This document shows, piece after piece, positions 13,245-21,553 of a stretch of DNA of 64,000 nt. The first letter of the stretch is position 1, and the number at the start of each line of letters is the position of its first letter. This DNA is from Phycisphaeraceae bacterium. GTDB lineage: Bacteria > Planctomycetota > Phycisphaerae > Phycisphaerales > UBA1924. Where the stretch lies: positions 62,001 to 126,000 of the forward strand of contig JAHBXD010000002.1 of the NCBI GenBank assembly GCA_019636695.1, written 5' to 3'. The notes beneath the pieces are model-generated. The model did not search any database. It saw only the letters and a list, made by a program, of their open reading frames with translations, and had not been told where the DNA came from. Made by a program: the position numbers and the translations under genes.

Positions 13245-16055
13245 ATGCGATTGGGTTTGATGTGTGTCGCAGCGGCAGGGGTTATTGCTTCGGCGGGTGC
13301 CGCTGAACAGCCGGTTCCTACGGATCCACCCGCCCAGCCCTACCAGCCACCACCCGAAGCGGTCACTTCCCTCACGGGAGTAAGCAATCTTGAAGAGCCA
13401 TGGGTACTCGTCGTATCGGACTTTGTGCTTCTTGCAGTATGCACGGCGGAGCTTGGTGAAGTACCCACCGATCCGTGCTACTGGTTCGGTACAAAATGGT
13501 ACCGTTTCGAGCCTGGCGCGGCGAGCGGATCGGCATTCCCGATGGGGCTGCTGCAAGACCCGAATTGGACTTTCGACGGCGTCTATGTCCGGAATGGTGT
13601 CCGCTTCCAGATCTTCAACGGCGACACCGATGCCAACCCGGTCGGACCGATGCAGGATGGCCCCGCCTACATCACGCTTCAGGTCTGGCAGACGTTGTAC
13701 CCGCATTTGATCGCACCGGGGAGCATCATCTTGCCCGGCGGACCCGGCGAACTTTCCAACTACTCCATCAAGCTCGAACATTGCTCACCGCAGATCAAGA
13801 GCATCGATCTCCAGCGCAAGGCCAACCTCGCCGCGCACCGCTCCGACCGGTACCAGTTATCCGGAACAGCCAAGATCCCGCTTCGCCGCGGCCAGACCTT
13901 CGACATCGTGGTGCAATACGAGGCGGGCGACATCACGCCTGCATGCGAGTTCCTCTTCTTCGCCGAGCACACATTCGACGGTGACCCCGTCCGCATCGAG
14001 ATCCCGGTCACCGCGGCGCTTCCCACCGACGCCTGGGGGGCCACGATCCTCAGCACCGGCGCCGACGCCGAAGGCCGCCCGAACCAGAGCGTCCGGATCA
14101 TCACGCCCGCGGATGCGCCGGTCGGCGAATACACTTTCTCGGCCGCCAACCGGCGCGCCGGCATGGAGGAGCCGACCGTGATCAAGACATTCCCCTCGGC
14201 GATCGTCCTGCTCTTCAACCCCTGGCTCGCGGCCGACGCTGTGTATATGGCGGATGAAGCGGAGCGCGAGGAGACGGTGGTCAGGGATGTGGGATTCGTT
14301 TTTCAGCTCAACGAGGCGTTGCAGATCGAACCAGTTCATTACGAGTTCAAGCAGTTTGAGCAATCATCGCTTGACGTGGCCCTGCAACTTCTCAACGGCC
14401 TGACCGCGGAACATCGCGCCAATGCCGCGCTTGTGGCAAGGCATCTCGCTCCGCTATTGAACACACAGGGTCCGCCCCGGCCGCCGGGTGCTCCTGTCGG
14501 CGTGATCGAAGGAAGATGGCCGCCGGACGATGCTCCTAATCCGTTCGCAGGCGGCGTGAATCCAAAGCGAGTGACCACGAGCAAACGAATTCTCGATCAC
14601 TATGCTCAGGCGGGCACGGCCTTCAAATACGGCCAATGCTGGAACTTTGCCGGTGTCCACACCTCGCTCTTGCGAACACTTGGCATTCCGGCTCGTCCTG
14701 TCTTTGGGCAGGAAGTCGGCCGCAAGCTCACATCTCCCCCAGCCGTCCCCGCGGATGAACTCTGGTACACGTACAAGCCGGTTGCAGGCGGCGGCTTCGC
14801 CCCTTTCCCGGGCCAGTACGACCACCACTGGCGGTTCCACATCTGGACCGAAGCCTGGATGAAACGTCCGGATCGGGACGATATCGAAGGCGCGGACGGC
14901 TGGCAAGCACTGGATGCAACGCCTCAAAAACCAAGTGTCAAGAGCACGTTCTACGGCCTCGGACCCGCACCGATTCCGGCGATTAAGACCTCGGCGGGCG
15001 GCGAGTTCGATGTCCCGTTCTTCGACCTGATCCTCAAGGGTCCGATCAAGCCGTTTATCGAGCACAACGGCCAATGGGTCCAGGCGAATGCGCAGCCCAG
15101 ACCGGCCCCGGTCATCATCACCGACGCCAACGGCGTCGCGCCCGGCTTCATCGACCGCTTGCCTGCGTACAAGCCGGTCCCTGCCCCTCCACCGGACCCC
15201 GCCATCGTCACCTTCGACATCACGCGGGCGGCGACACTCTTTGACGACATCGTCCTTCGCGCGACGCTGACGAATCCCCATGCCGTGGCGAGGACATTCA
15301 GCTTTACATTGAGTTGGGCGCCCACGACCAACGGCGCCGACGGACCGACGACGTACACCGTTGCCACGGTTCTGCTTGAGCCATCCGAGTCCCATGAACT
15401 GTCGCTGACTATCGAGCCTGTGAAATACTGGCAGTTCATGGAGCGGATGCCGCTCATCGCGGTTTCGGCGATCGCGGTCGAACTGCCGCACCAGGTCTTC
15501 CACATTCACAGCACGTATGCGGGCGTCCCGAAGATCCAGGCCGTAGTCTCCATCGATCCGCCCGGCCCCTTCGTCGTCGGAAACTCCTTCGACGTCACGA
15601 TGACGATGACCAATCCATTGCCCTTCCATCTCACGGAATGCAGCTTCGATATTGGCTCCCCGACAGGGACGGCATTTGGCGCTGACGAATCTCGCACGTT
15701 GCCCGTCGGCGTGATTCTTTCCGGACAAACCATCTCTCGTACCTTAACACTGAACACCAGATATGATTCAGAATTGAGTCATGTCTACTGCACGTTTGCT
15801 TCTACGCAGCTCTTCGCCCGCTCGAACGCCGTGCCGATCATCATCGCCCCCTGCTACGCCGACTGGGACGAGAACGGCATCGTCGACGCCGTGGACTTCT
15901 TCGCCTACCTCGACCTTTTCGACGCCCTCGACCTCTCCGCCGATCTTACTGGGTCGACTGATCCGCAGTCGCCCGATTACGGTGTCCCCGATGGCATCGT
16001 CGACCCCTCCGATTTCTTCTACTACCTCGACTTGTTTGTGGCCGGGTGCTCGTGA
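13245..16055 (+). CDS. Secreted animal-type transglutaminase with dockerin-like tail
   Basis: A 936-residue protein with a signal peptide (1-20, cut near ASAGAA), preceded by GGGGAGG seven bases before ATG. After an unassigned domain (about 45-170), the order is that of tissue transglutaminase/factor XIII: N-terminal beta sandwich (about 175-310, LRRGQTFDIVVQYE), catalytic core (about 318-600) and two C-terminal beta barrels (about 655-760 and 764-868). Core signatures are LLFNPWLAADAVYM, GRW (W425), YGQCW (C465), FHIWTEAW (H532) and WQALDATPQ (D557), which give the Cys-His-Asp triad and the transition-state Trp. The calcium-binding loop known between core and barrel 1 seems shortened. Residues 870-935 hold two EF-hand-like dockerin repeats flanked by Cys. 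It should form glutamyl-lysine crosslinks or hydrolyse Gln outside the cytoplasm. Confidence 0.92.
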   Translation: MRLGLMCVAAAGVIASAGAAEQPVPTDPPAQPYQPPPEAVTSLTGVSNLEEPWVLVVSDFVLLAVCTAELGEVPTDPCYWFGTKWYRFEPGAASGSAFPMGLLQDPNWTFDGVYVRNGVRFQIFNGDTDANPVGPMQDGPAYITLQVWQTLYPHLIAPGSIILPGGPGELSNYSIKLEHCSPQIKSIDLQRKANLAAHRSDRYQLSGTAKIPLRRGQTFDIVVQYEAGDITPACEFLFFAEHTFDGDPVRIEIPVTAALPTDAWGATILSTGADAEGRPNQSVRIITPADAPVGEYTFSAANRRAGMEEPTVIKTFPSAIVLLFNPWLAADAVYMADEAEREETVVRDVGFVFQLNEALQIEPVHYEFKQFEQSSLDVALQLLNGLTAEHRANAALVARHLAPLLNTQGPPRPPGAPVGVIEGRWPPDDAPNPFAGGVNPKRVTTSKRILDHYAQAGTAFKYGQCWNFAGVHTSLLRTLGIPARPVFGQEVGRKLTSPPAVPADELWYTYKPVAGGGFAPFPGQYDHHWRFHIWTEAWMKRPDRDDIEGADGWQALDATPQKPSVKSTFYGLGPAPIPAIKTSAGGEFDVPFFDLILKGPIKPFIEHNGQWVQANAQPRPAPVIITDANGVAPGFIDRLPAYKPVPAPPPDPAIVTFDITRAATLFDDIVLRATLTNPHAVARTFSFTLSWAPTTNGADGPTTYTVATVLLEPSESHELSLTIEPVKYWQFMERMPLIAVSAIAVELPHQVFHIHSTYAGVPKIQAVVSIDPPGPFVVGNSFDVTMTMTNPLPFHLTECSFDIGSPTGTAFGADESRTLPVGVILSGQTISRTLTLNTRYDSELSHVYCTFASTQLFARSNAVPIIIAPCYADWDENGIVDAVDFFAYLDLFDALDLSADLTGSTDPQSPDYGVPDGIVDPSDFFYYLDLFVAGCS

Positions 16056-16067
16056 GCAAGCCGGCAA

Positions 16068-16076
16068 CCCCCCCCC
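16068..16076. repeat. Homopolymer (C)9 between convergent genes
   Basis: Nine C lie in the 41-base gap between the transglutaminase stop and the stop of the MBL-rhodanese gene. No terminator stem is clear in this gap. Confidence 0.5.
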
Positions 16077-16096
16077 GTGGCCACACCACACCGAGA

Positions 16097-17527
16097 TCAC
16101 CCGGCCCCGTGCGCCTGTTCCCACGCCATCCACCCGCCTTCGATATTGGTCGCGTGATATCCGAGTCGTTGGAGGTAGGAGACAGCGCGGGCACTGCGGC
16201 CCCCGGCCTTGCAGTTGACGATGATCTGCTTATCTTTGGGCACCTTGGCCAGTTCGGCTGAAAGGCGCGTGTAGGCGATGTTGGTTGCGCCGGGCAGGTG
16301 CCCTTCGGCAAACTCGCCTTCGCCGCGGACATCGAGCACGAAGGTTTGCGGATCGTTCACCTTTCTCGCGGCTTCGCGCACATCGATTTCCGGCGTTGTC
16401 ACCAACTCGCCGCCGGCCCGGGCATAGGCCTCAACCTGCGAAGGATCGATCGCCGCGGTCACACGATCGAGGCCGATGCGGACGAGTAGACGGACGGCCT
16501 GTTCCAGTTTGTCCGACGCTGCGATGAGCACGATCTCCTGCTGCGGATCGATGTATCCGCCCACGACGTTGATGAACATGCTGTCGATCGGCGCGAAGAT
16601 CGCGCCCGGAAGATGTCCCGCCTTGAACGACGCCCACGGGCGCGTATCGACTACCACCTTGCCCGCGAGGTCACGTTTCGCCAGTTCATCGCCCGACAAT
16701 GCCTGGGGCGAGGGGAGGCGGCCGAGCACCGCCGGACCATCGCGATTTTCGCGTTTCATGCGCGCGAAATAGGTCGGCGGCTCGGGCTGGCCCGCCAGAA
16801 TGGCCCGAACGAACGCGGCTTCGCCGCCATCGGCCGCGCGAATCGACGGATTGAATCGCTTTTCGTACCCGACGGTGCTCTGGGGCACCGCCCCCAGTGC
16901 CTTGCCGCAGGCGCTTCCCGCGCCGTGGGCGGGCCAGACCTGCATGTATTCCGGAAGTTTCAAAAACTCCCCGACGCTGGCGAACAGGGCTTTGGCTGAA
17001 GGCTCTTTCACCCCGGCCACGCCCGCTGCGGTTTCCAAGAGGTCTGGCCGCCCGACATCGCCGACGAAGACAAAGTCTCCGGTGACGACGCCCATAGGTT
17101 CATCGGCGTGCCCCCCTCGGTCGGTAACGAGGTAGGACATGTGCTCGGGCGTGTGGCCCGGTGTATGAAGGGCTTTGATCTCGATATTCCCGATGCGGAA
17201 AGTCGCGCCGTGACGCAGCTCGACCACGTCGTAGCGGCCTTCCCCCGACTTTTTGTCTTTCCAGCGGCAGTTCCAATCCGCGCCGCCTTCGCCCGAGACA
17301 AAAGCCCGCGCCCCAAGCTCGGCGAACTCGCGCACACCGGAGAGAAAGTCGGCGTGGATGTGCGTTTCCGCCGCGGCGACAATGCGAACGCCTTCCTTCC
17401 TAGCGAGCGTGAGATACCGATCGATGTCGCGTTCAGGGTCGAAGATCACCGCTTCGCCTGTTCGCTGGCACCCGATCAGGTACGCGGCCTGCGCGAGCAC
17501 ATCGTCGTAAATCAGTCGCAGCAGCAT
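16097..17527 (-). CDS. MBL-fold hydrolase with two rhodanese domains (persulfide-dioxygenase-like)
   Basis: The 476-residue protein starts with a metallo-beta-lactamase domain of the ETHE1/glyoxalase II group: THIHADFLSG (H56, H58, D60), HTPGHTPEHM (H121 and H125), and the GDVGRPDL stretch (D157). Two rhodanese domains follow: the first (about 280-365) lacks the catalytic Cys, the second ends with NCKAGGRS (C439), a full sulfurtransferase loop. Such fusions oxidise glutathione or small-thiol persulfides and move sulfane sulfur. ATG 17527 is preferred over 17539 because GGGAG lies five bases upstream of it. Likely role: sulfide or persulfide detoxification in the cytoplasm. Confidence 0.9.
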   Translation of the reverse strand: MLLRLIYDDVLAQAAYLIGCQRTGEAVIFDPERDIDRYLTLARKEGVRIVAAAETHIHADFLSGVREFAELGARAFVSGEGGADWNCRWKDKKSGEGRYDVVELRHGATFRIGNIEIKALHTPGHTPEHMSYLVTDRGGHADEPMGVVTGDFVFVGDVGRPDLLETAAGVAGVKEPSAKALFASVGEFLKLPEYMQVWPAHGAGSACGKALGAVPQSTVGYEKRFNPSIRAADGGEAAFVRAILAGQPEPPTYFARMKRENRDGPAVLGRLPSPQALSGDELAKRDLAGKVVVDTRPWASFKAGHLPGAIFAPIDSMFINVVGGYIDPQQEIVLIAASDKLEQAVRLLVRIGLDRVTAAIDPSQVEAYARAGGELVTTPEIDVREAARKVNDPQTFVLDVRGEGEFAEGHLPGATNIAYTRLSAELAKVPKDKQIIVNCKAGGRSARAVSYLQRLGYHATNIEGGWMAWEQAHGAG

Positions 17528-17692
17528 GCCTACTCCCATCTCGTTTGGAGGACGTTCCGCAAGGGTATTCCGTGCTTCCGGCGGTGACCGCGCCGGTGAA
17601 GTACCATTGTCTGCCCCCGCACGGCGGCACCGCGGCCCCAGCGGAAGACCCCCCCCTGCAAATCAGGCACCTCGCACGGATGGACGAAGACC

Positions 17693-18643
17693 ATGAGCCA
17701 CACCCCGCATACTGAAGCCGCCCTGTCCAGCGCCGCACCGCTCAAACAATCCCTCGCCGAACAATCGGCCCAGGCGCGCCGGGAACTGAACCAGTACGGA
17801 TTTGCCCGTCAGGACTATCAGCGCCTTGCGGCGATCGCCGACGCCGCCATCGAGCACCTTCGACGAGCGGGTATCGAGGCCGGTTCGACCGGGAGACTGG
17901 CGCGGGCGAGACGTGTTCTCGGAGATCTGCTTGCGATTCTTGAAAATCCGGATGCCGAGGTCGTTCCGCCGAGTGAGTCTGAGGTCTATCTGACGGGTCT
18001 CGAACTCGGGCAGCTCAGCCAGATCGTTCACACCCTTGTACAACCCAACGGCCGATGGAATGAGCCCGTGACACGGGTTGTCAGCGGCGAGGCCGCGCCC
18101 GATGTCAACGCCGAAGCACGCTTCAAATTGCAGTTTGCGACGATGTGTCGTCAGGCCCATCTCAAGATCGAACCTCCGAACCAGGGCATTGCCAGCGACA
18201 TGGTTCTTGATCTGAACGGATGGCGGATCGGCGTTGCCGGCACCGCCCTCGCCGCCGGCGGTGATGTCTCCGCGGCCGTCGCCCAGGCAGTCGCCCGGCT
18301 CAAGGCTGATCGCCTTGCGGGGCTGATCGTGCTCGAAGTTACGCCGCTTGTCTGGCCGGAGCGGCAGGTCATCCGCGTCGCGAGTGATGCTGTCGCCGTT
18401 CACGAGTTGCAGCGCCGCGCCGACTGGTTCCTTGCTTCCCAGAAGGACGCGGTCTGGCCCGCGGTCGATCCGGCGTATGCCTTCGGGATTCTCGCCGTCG
18501 CGACCCTGCCGACCTACAACGTGGCGACACGGCATGTCGCCTTCAGTACGACGTTCCGGATCGCGGCACTCTGCGACGATCATGATCCGCGAGCGGCCCG
18601 GCTGTCGGAATTTGCCCAGCGATTCCAGCGCCTCGGCCGGTGA
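17693..18643 (+). CDS. Conserved hypothetical protein, 316 aa
   Basis: A soluble 316-residue protein with a helical N-terminus (about 15-75, Gln/Arg-rich, possible coiled coil), then a mixed alpha/beta part containing SDMVLDLNGWRIGVAG and GLIVLEVTPLVWPERQVIRV. The D-x7-G then LIVLEV pattern faintly recalls PD-(D/E)xK nuclease folds but the Lys is missing, so I do not assign it. No signal peptide. It lies 45 bases ahead of the LON-domain gene on the same strand. Function unknown. Confidence 0.7.
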   Translation: MSHTPHTEAALSSAAPLKQSLAEQSAQARRELNQYGFARQDYQRLAAIADAAIEHLRRAGIEAGSTGRLARARRVLGDLLAILENPDAEVVPPSESEVYLTGLELGQLSQIVHTLVQPNGRWNEPVTRVVSGEAAPDVNAEARFKLQFATMCRQAHLKIEPPNQGIASDMVLDLNGWRIGVAGTALAAGGDVSAAVAQAVARLKADRLAGLIVLEVTPLVWPERQVIRVASDAVAVHELQRRADWFLASQKDAVWPAVDPAYAFGILAVATLPTYNVATRHVAFSTTFRIAALCDDHDPRAARLSEFAQRFQRLGR

Positions 18644-18687
18644 GCCGCGCCAAGCACTCGGTGAGAACCCTAGAATCGATGTGAACC

Positions 18688-19395
18688 ATGACTGACGGCG
18701 CAACCATCACCGTCAATTTCGCCAAGCCGATGCCGGTCTTCCCGCTCGACACGGCTGTGCTGCTGCCTCAGCAGGTGCTGCCGTTGCATATTTTCGAGCC
18801 TCGATATCGCCAGATGATCGACCACGTTCTCGACGGCGCCGGCCAGTTCGCCATGGGCGTCTTCGCCGGAGACCGCTGGAAGCAGGAATATCACGGGCGC
18901 CCCCCTCTGCGTCCATTTGTCTGCATCGGGCAGGTCGTTCAGCATGAGCGCCTTGACGACGGCCGTTATAACGTGCTGGTGCAGGGTGTCTGCCGCGCGC
19001 GGATTATTCGCGAGCTCCCACCCTCGGCCGAGCGGCATTATCGAGAAGCCATGCTTTCGCCCGTGGGCCTGGGCGACCACGATGATGACGAACTTTCGAA
19101 CACTCGTGCCCGCCTCGGCGAATTGCTTGCCGAAGGCCCGCTGACTCATCTTGCCGCAGCGCCGGCCGTCTCTGAATACATCCGCAACACCGATGTGCCG
19201 ACCGCCGCGATTCTTGAGCTGGTCTCATTCACGCTGCTCAATGATCCTGAGGTACGTTACCGCCTGCTGGCCGAACCAAGCACAACCCGACGCGCCGAGA
19301 TCATCGAGCACGAACTCGGCGGCCTGATCCGGCTCCTTACCCTCGCCGAGCGTCAGCGCCTTACGGAATGGCCCAAGGGCATGAGTTGGAACTGA
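18688..19395 (+). CDS. LON N-terminal (substrate-binding) domain protein
   Basis: The 235-residue product is an isolated LON N-domain without the AAA+ or protease parts of Lon. It starts with the hallmark MPVFPLDTAVLLPQQVLPLHIFEPRY (about 12-37) and continues with an MGVF strand and an IGQV-to-VQGVCRARI block, then a helical bundle. Such proteins are widespread in bacteria and presumed to bind unfolded polypeptides; their exact role is not established. TAGAAT lies 11 bases before the ATG and may be the -10 box with a very short leader. Confidence 0.88.
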   Translation: MTDGATITVNFAKPMPVFPLDTAVLLPQQVLPLHIFEPRYRQMIDHVLDGAGQFAMGVFAGDRWKQEYHGRPPLRPFVCIGQVVQHERLDDGRYNVLVQGVCRARIIRELPPSAERHYREAMLSPVGLGDHDDDELSNTRARLGELLAEGPLTHLAAAPAVSEYIRNTDVPTAAILELVSFTLLNDPEVRYRLLAEPSTTRRAEIIEHELGGLIRLLTLAERQRLTEWPKGMSWN

Positions 19396-19405
19396 GTTGC
19401 GGATT

Positions 19406-20233
19406 TCACCGGATTGACCAGCGATCTGAACGCGCATCCACATACGTCTGTTCGAATCGCTCGAACCGCACGCTCCCGTCAAGATACGAGTAATACTGCC
19501 CCGGCCCATACCGAGGTCGATTGCCCGGGCGCCCTGGCCAACGCCCATCGATCTGCTGATCCCACCCTTCGTTCGAAGTATCTGCAGGCGGCATGGCTCT
19601 GCCGCGCGACCAGTGATACGGATGCGATCGATCCGTCGTCTCAGCCCACGGGTCAAGACAGAGGTCAAAGTACTCGCTCGACCAGAACGGGTGATCGGGG
19701 TTGCCCACGGGCAGGGGGTCGGGCGGCACCACCCCCACCACTTCGGCCCAGCCGCGCTCGCGAAGTGTCTGGAAGACCGTGCTCGATGGCATCCGAAGAT
19801 CCGCGAGTTTTCGCGGCACGCCGGTGATCAGGCCGTTGTCGGAAAATGACCCCCACATGGCCGGCTCAAGCCTGTCAGGATCGGCCGGATCGAACCACAC
19901 CCCGCGCCCCTGCGGGGTGCTTCCAGTTGCATCCACGCCTCCGGGCCTCACACCGATATATTCCTCGAGCGCCCGCTGATACGACCGGATCGCCCACCAG
20001 TTAATCGTCTCGGGAATCCCATCCACGAGTTCCATCGTCCGCGGGAATGCCCCCTTGTGCGCATCTGCGTACAGGGTGATCGCCGCTGCGATCTGCCGCA
20101 TGTTTGAAGCACAGACGACCCCACGAGACGCAAGACGCGCACCCGCCAACCCGGGAAGCAAGAGCGAGATCAGGATCGCAATCACAGCAACCACGACCAA
20201 GAGTTCGATCAGTGTGAAAGCGCGAAGGGTCAT
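19406..20233 (-). CDS. Pseudopilin-type secreted protein (N-methylation/H-X9-DG type)
   Basis: The 275-residue protein begins with a type IV pilin-like prepilin signal: short basic leader, cleavage before Phe, then [20 protein letters not shown] as membrane helix and assembly stalk. The typical [17 protein letters not shown] follows. The C-terminal part ends with [11 protein letters not shown], the DG signature of the large planctomycete family with N-terminal methylation motif and H-X9-DG C-terminus. ATG 20233 is preferred over TTG 20248 because GGAGG lies eight bases upstream of it. Tandem palindromes sit immediately upstream, suggesting tight control by a dimeric repressor, perhaps the GbsR-like protein encoded nearby. 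Confidence 0.9.
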   Translation of the reverse strand: MTLRAFTLIELLVVVAVIAILISLLLPGLAGARLASRGVVCASNMRQIAAAITLYADAHKGAFPRTMELVDGIPETINWWAIRSYQRALEEYIGVRPGGVDATGSTPQGRGVWFDPADPDRLEPAMWGSFSDNGLITGVPRKLADLRMPSSTVFQTLRERGWAEVVGVVPPDPLPVGNPDHPFWSSEYFDLCLDPWAETTDRSHPYHWSRGRAMPPADTSNEGWDQQIDGRWPGRPGNRPRYGPGQYYSYLDGSVRFERFEQTYVDARSDRWSIR

Positions 20234-20249
20234 GACGGGGGCCTCCAAA

Positions 20250-20286
20250 TGTAGCCCGTGCTACATATTCTGTAGCATATGCTACA
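20250..20286. promoter_or_regulatory. Tandem operator: two TGTAGC-N4-GCTACA palindromes
   Basis: TGTAGCCCGTGCTACA (20250-20265) and TGTAGCATATGCTACA (20271-20286) share identical 6-base half-sites with 4-base spacers. Their centres are 21 bases apart, two helical turns, so two dimers would bind the same DNA face. The block lies directly upstream of the GGAGG of the pseudopilin gene and so probably overlaps its promoter. The binding protein is unknown; the GbsR/MarR protein 0.6 kb away is the nearest candidate. Confidence 0.75.
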
Positions 20287-20320
20287 TTCTTGGCCCGTCA
20301 ACCCGACTCTCTTCGCCGCG

Positions 20321-20779
20321 TTACGGCGGCGATGCGGCGCCGCGCACAGCCATCAACACAATCAGGATCGCAAACAAGATGAAGATCACCGCGATCAGCA
20401 CCATAGACTGCCCACGTCCGGCCTTGTCTCGAGACGCTGCGGCTTCCGGCTCCAACGGCTCGCCGATATCGACTTCATCCCAGTCGATCGATGCGGCCTC
20501 GGGCTTGAGGGCACCCATGAGTGCCCGTGCCCGGGAAAGATCGCCCCGTCGCACCTGCACCCGGTACGGATCGGTCATGATGACTTCCCACTGAAGAATG
20601 TTCGCCGCCGTCGAAAACGCGTGCGCGGGAATGCCGTGGCTCTTCAGTGCCTGGGCAATGACATCGGCCTCGAAGGCATTTGCCGCCGAAACCAAGTCCA
20701 CGAGAATATCAGGATCTTTCTCTGCCTCCGGCGATTGTTGCGGCGGGTGGGCATACGGATTCGGACGTTCAGTTGGCAT
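20321..20779 (-). CDS. DUF2007-like protein with C-terminal anchor
   Basis: A 152-residue protein. Residues about 22-80 (ILVDLVSAANAFEADVIAQ, GIPAHAF, YRVQVRRGDLSRARALM) match the DUF2007 pattern, a small ferredoxin-like domain annotated as putative signal-transducing. A linker rich in Glu/Pro leads to one transmembrane helix (about 125-145), so the domain faces the cytoplasm or periplasm as a tail-anchored protein. ATG 20779 is preferred to the upstream in-frame start because of an AAAGGA sequence about 11 bases upstream. It follows the GbsR-like gene on the same strand. Confidence 0.8.
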   Translation of the reverse strand: MPTERPNPYAHPPQQSPEAEKDPDILVDLVSAANAFEADVIAQALKSHGIPAHAFSTAANILQWEVIMTDPYRVQVRRGDLSRARALMGALKPEAASIDWDEVDIGEPLEPEAAASRDKAGRGQSMVLIAVIFILFAILIVLMAVRGAASPP

Positions 20780-20857
20780 GCGCTGCGATCCTTTCTGCCG
20801 CCCGCACACATCCTGCGATCACCGCGTGCCCCGGCACGGCCATGGCGAAAAACGCCA

Positions 20858-21397
20858 TCACTTGTCGCCATTGTTTCGAAGCAGGCTCGCCGCCGCCTGC
20901 AACCCCTCGCCTTCCGGACCGACGAACTTCTGCATGAGGTGCTGAAGCGTCTCGACCAACAACAACAGCCGATCGAGCCTCGCGTTATGCCCCTCGGCTG
21001 CCGTTCCCGATGCATCGGGAATCATGTCGCGGATCTCGTACAGCGAGGCCGTCAGCGGCTCGATCTCTCGCTTCAGTCGCTCGCGCAGAATCGCGCGGGC
21101 CATGGTCCATATCTCCTGCTCGGCGACGTAGTATTCCTTACGATCACCTCGCTTGTGCGTCCGCGTCACCACGCCCCAGTCAAGCAGCGCCCGAAGGCTC
21201 ATCGAAGCGTTGCCGCGAGAGATCTGCAACCGCTCCATCACATCGTCGGTGCAGAGTGCCTGGCCCGTGACATACAGCAGGGCATGTACTTCCGCCATCG
21301 TTCGGCTGATACCCCAGGCCGAGCCCATTTTCCCCCACGATGCGATAAAGCAGTCTTGGGCCTCGCGCAGGGTTGGTTTGCTCGGGCGGGCGGGCAT
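20858..21397 (-). CDS. GbsR/MarR-family winged-helix regulator
   Basis: The 179-residue protein has the GbsR layout: an N-terminal helix (EAQDCFIASWGKMGSAWGI), the conserved SRTMAEVHALLYVTGQALCTDDVMERLQ helix-turn region, recognition helix ISRGNASMSLRALLDWGVV, wing KRGDRKEYYVAE and a C-terminal dimerisation helix pair. The family controls osmoprotectant and envelope genes as dimeric repressors. ATG 21397 was selected since the sequence homology begins there. TACCAT lies nine bases upstream (21407-21412) as a possible -10, implying a nearly leaderless transcript. It may bind the tandem palindromes at 20250-20286. Confidence 0.9.
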   Translation of the reverse strand: MPARPSKPTLREAQDCFIASWGKMGSAWGISRTMAEVHALLYVTGQALCTDDVMERLQISRGNASMSLRALLDWGVVTRTHKRGDRKEYYVAEQEIWTMARAILRERLKREIEPLTASLYEIRDMIPDASGTAAEGHNARLDRLLLLVETLQHLMQKFVGPEGEGLQAAASLLRNNGDK

Positions 21398-21553
21398 ATC
21401 GCATTGATGGTAGCAGGCAGTACGACGCGCACATATGCGTACGCTCAAACCGGGTGCGGCTCATTCCCCCGGACGATTTTCCGCTCCACGCTGAGATCGC
21501 CGCCTTGCATGCGAATGCGTTTTTCATATGCCATGCGGCATGCCCAGCACAAC

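Noticed and set aside
18175..18380. PD-(D/E)xK nuclease motif in the 316-aa hypothetical
   Set aside because: Only a loose D...LIVLEV pattern is present and the catalytic Lys is missing.
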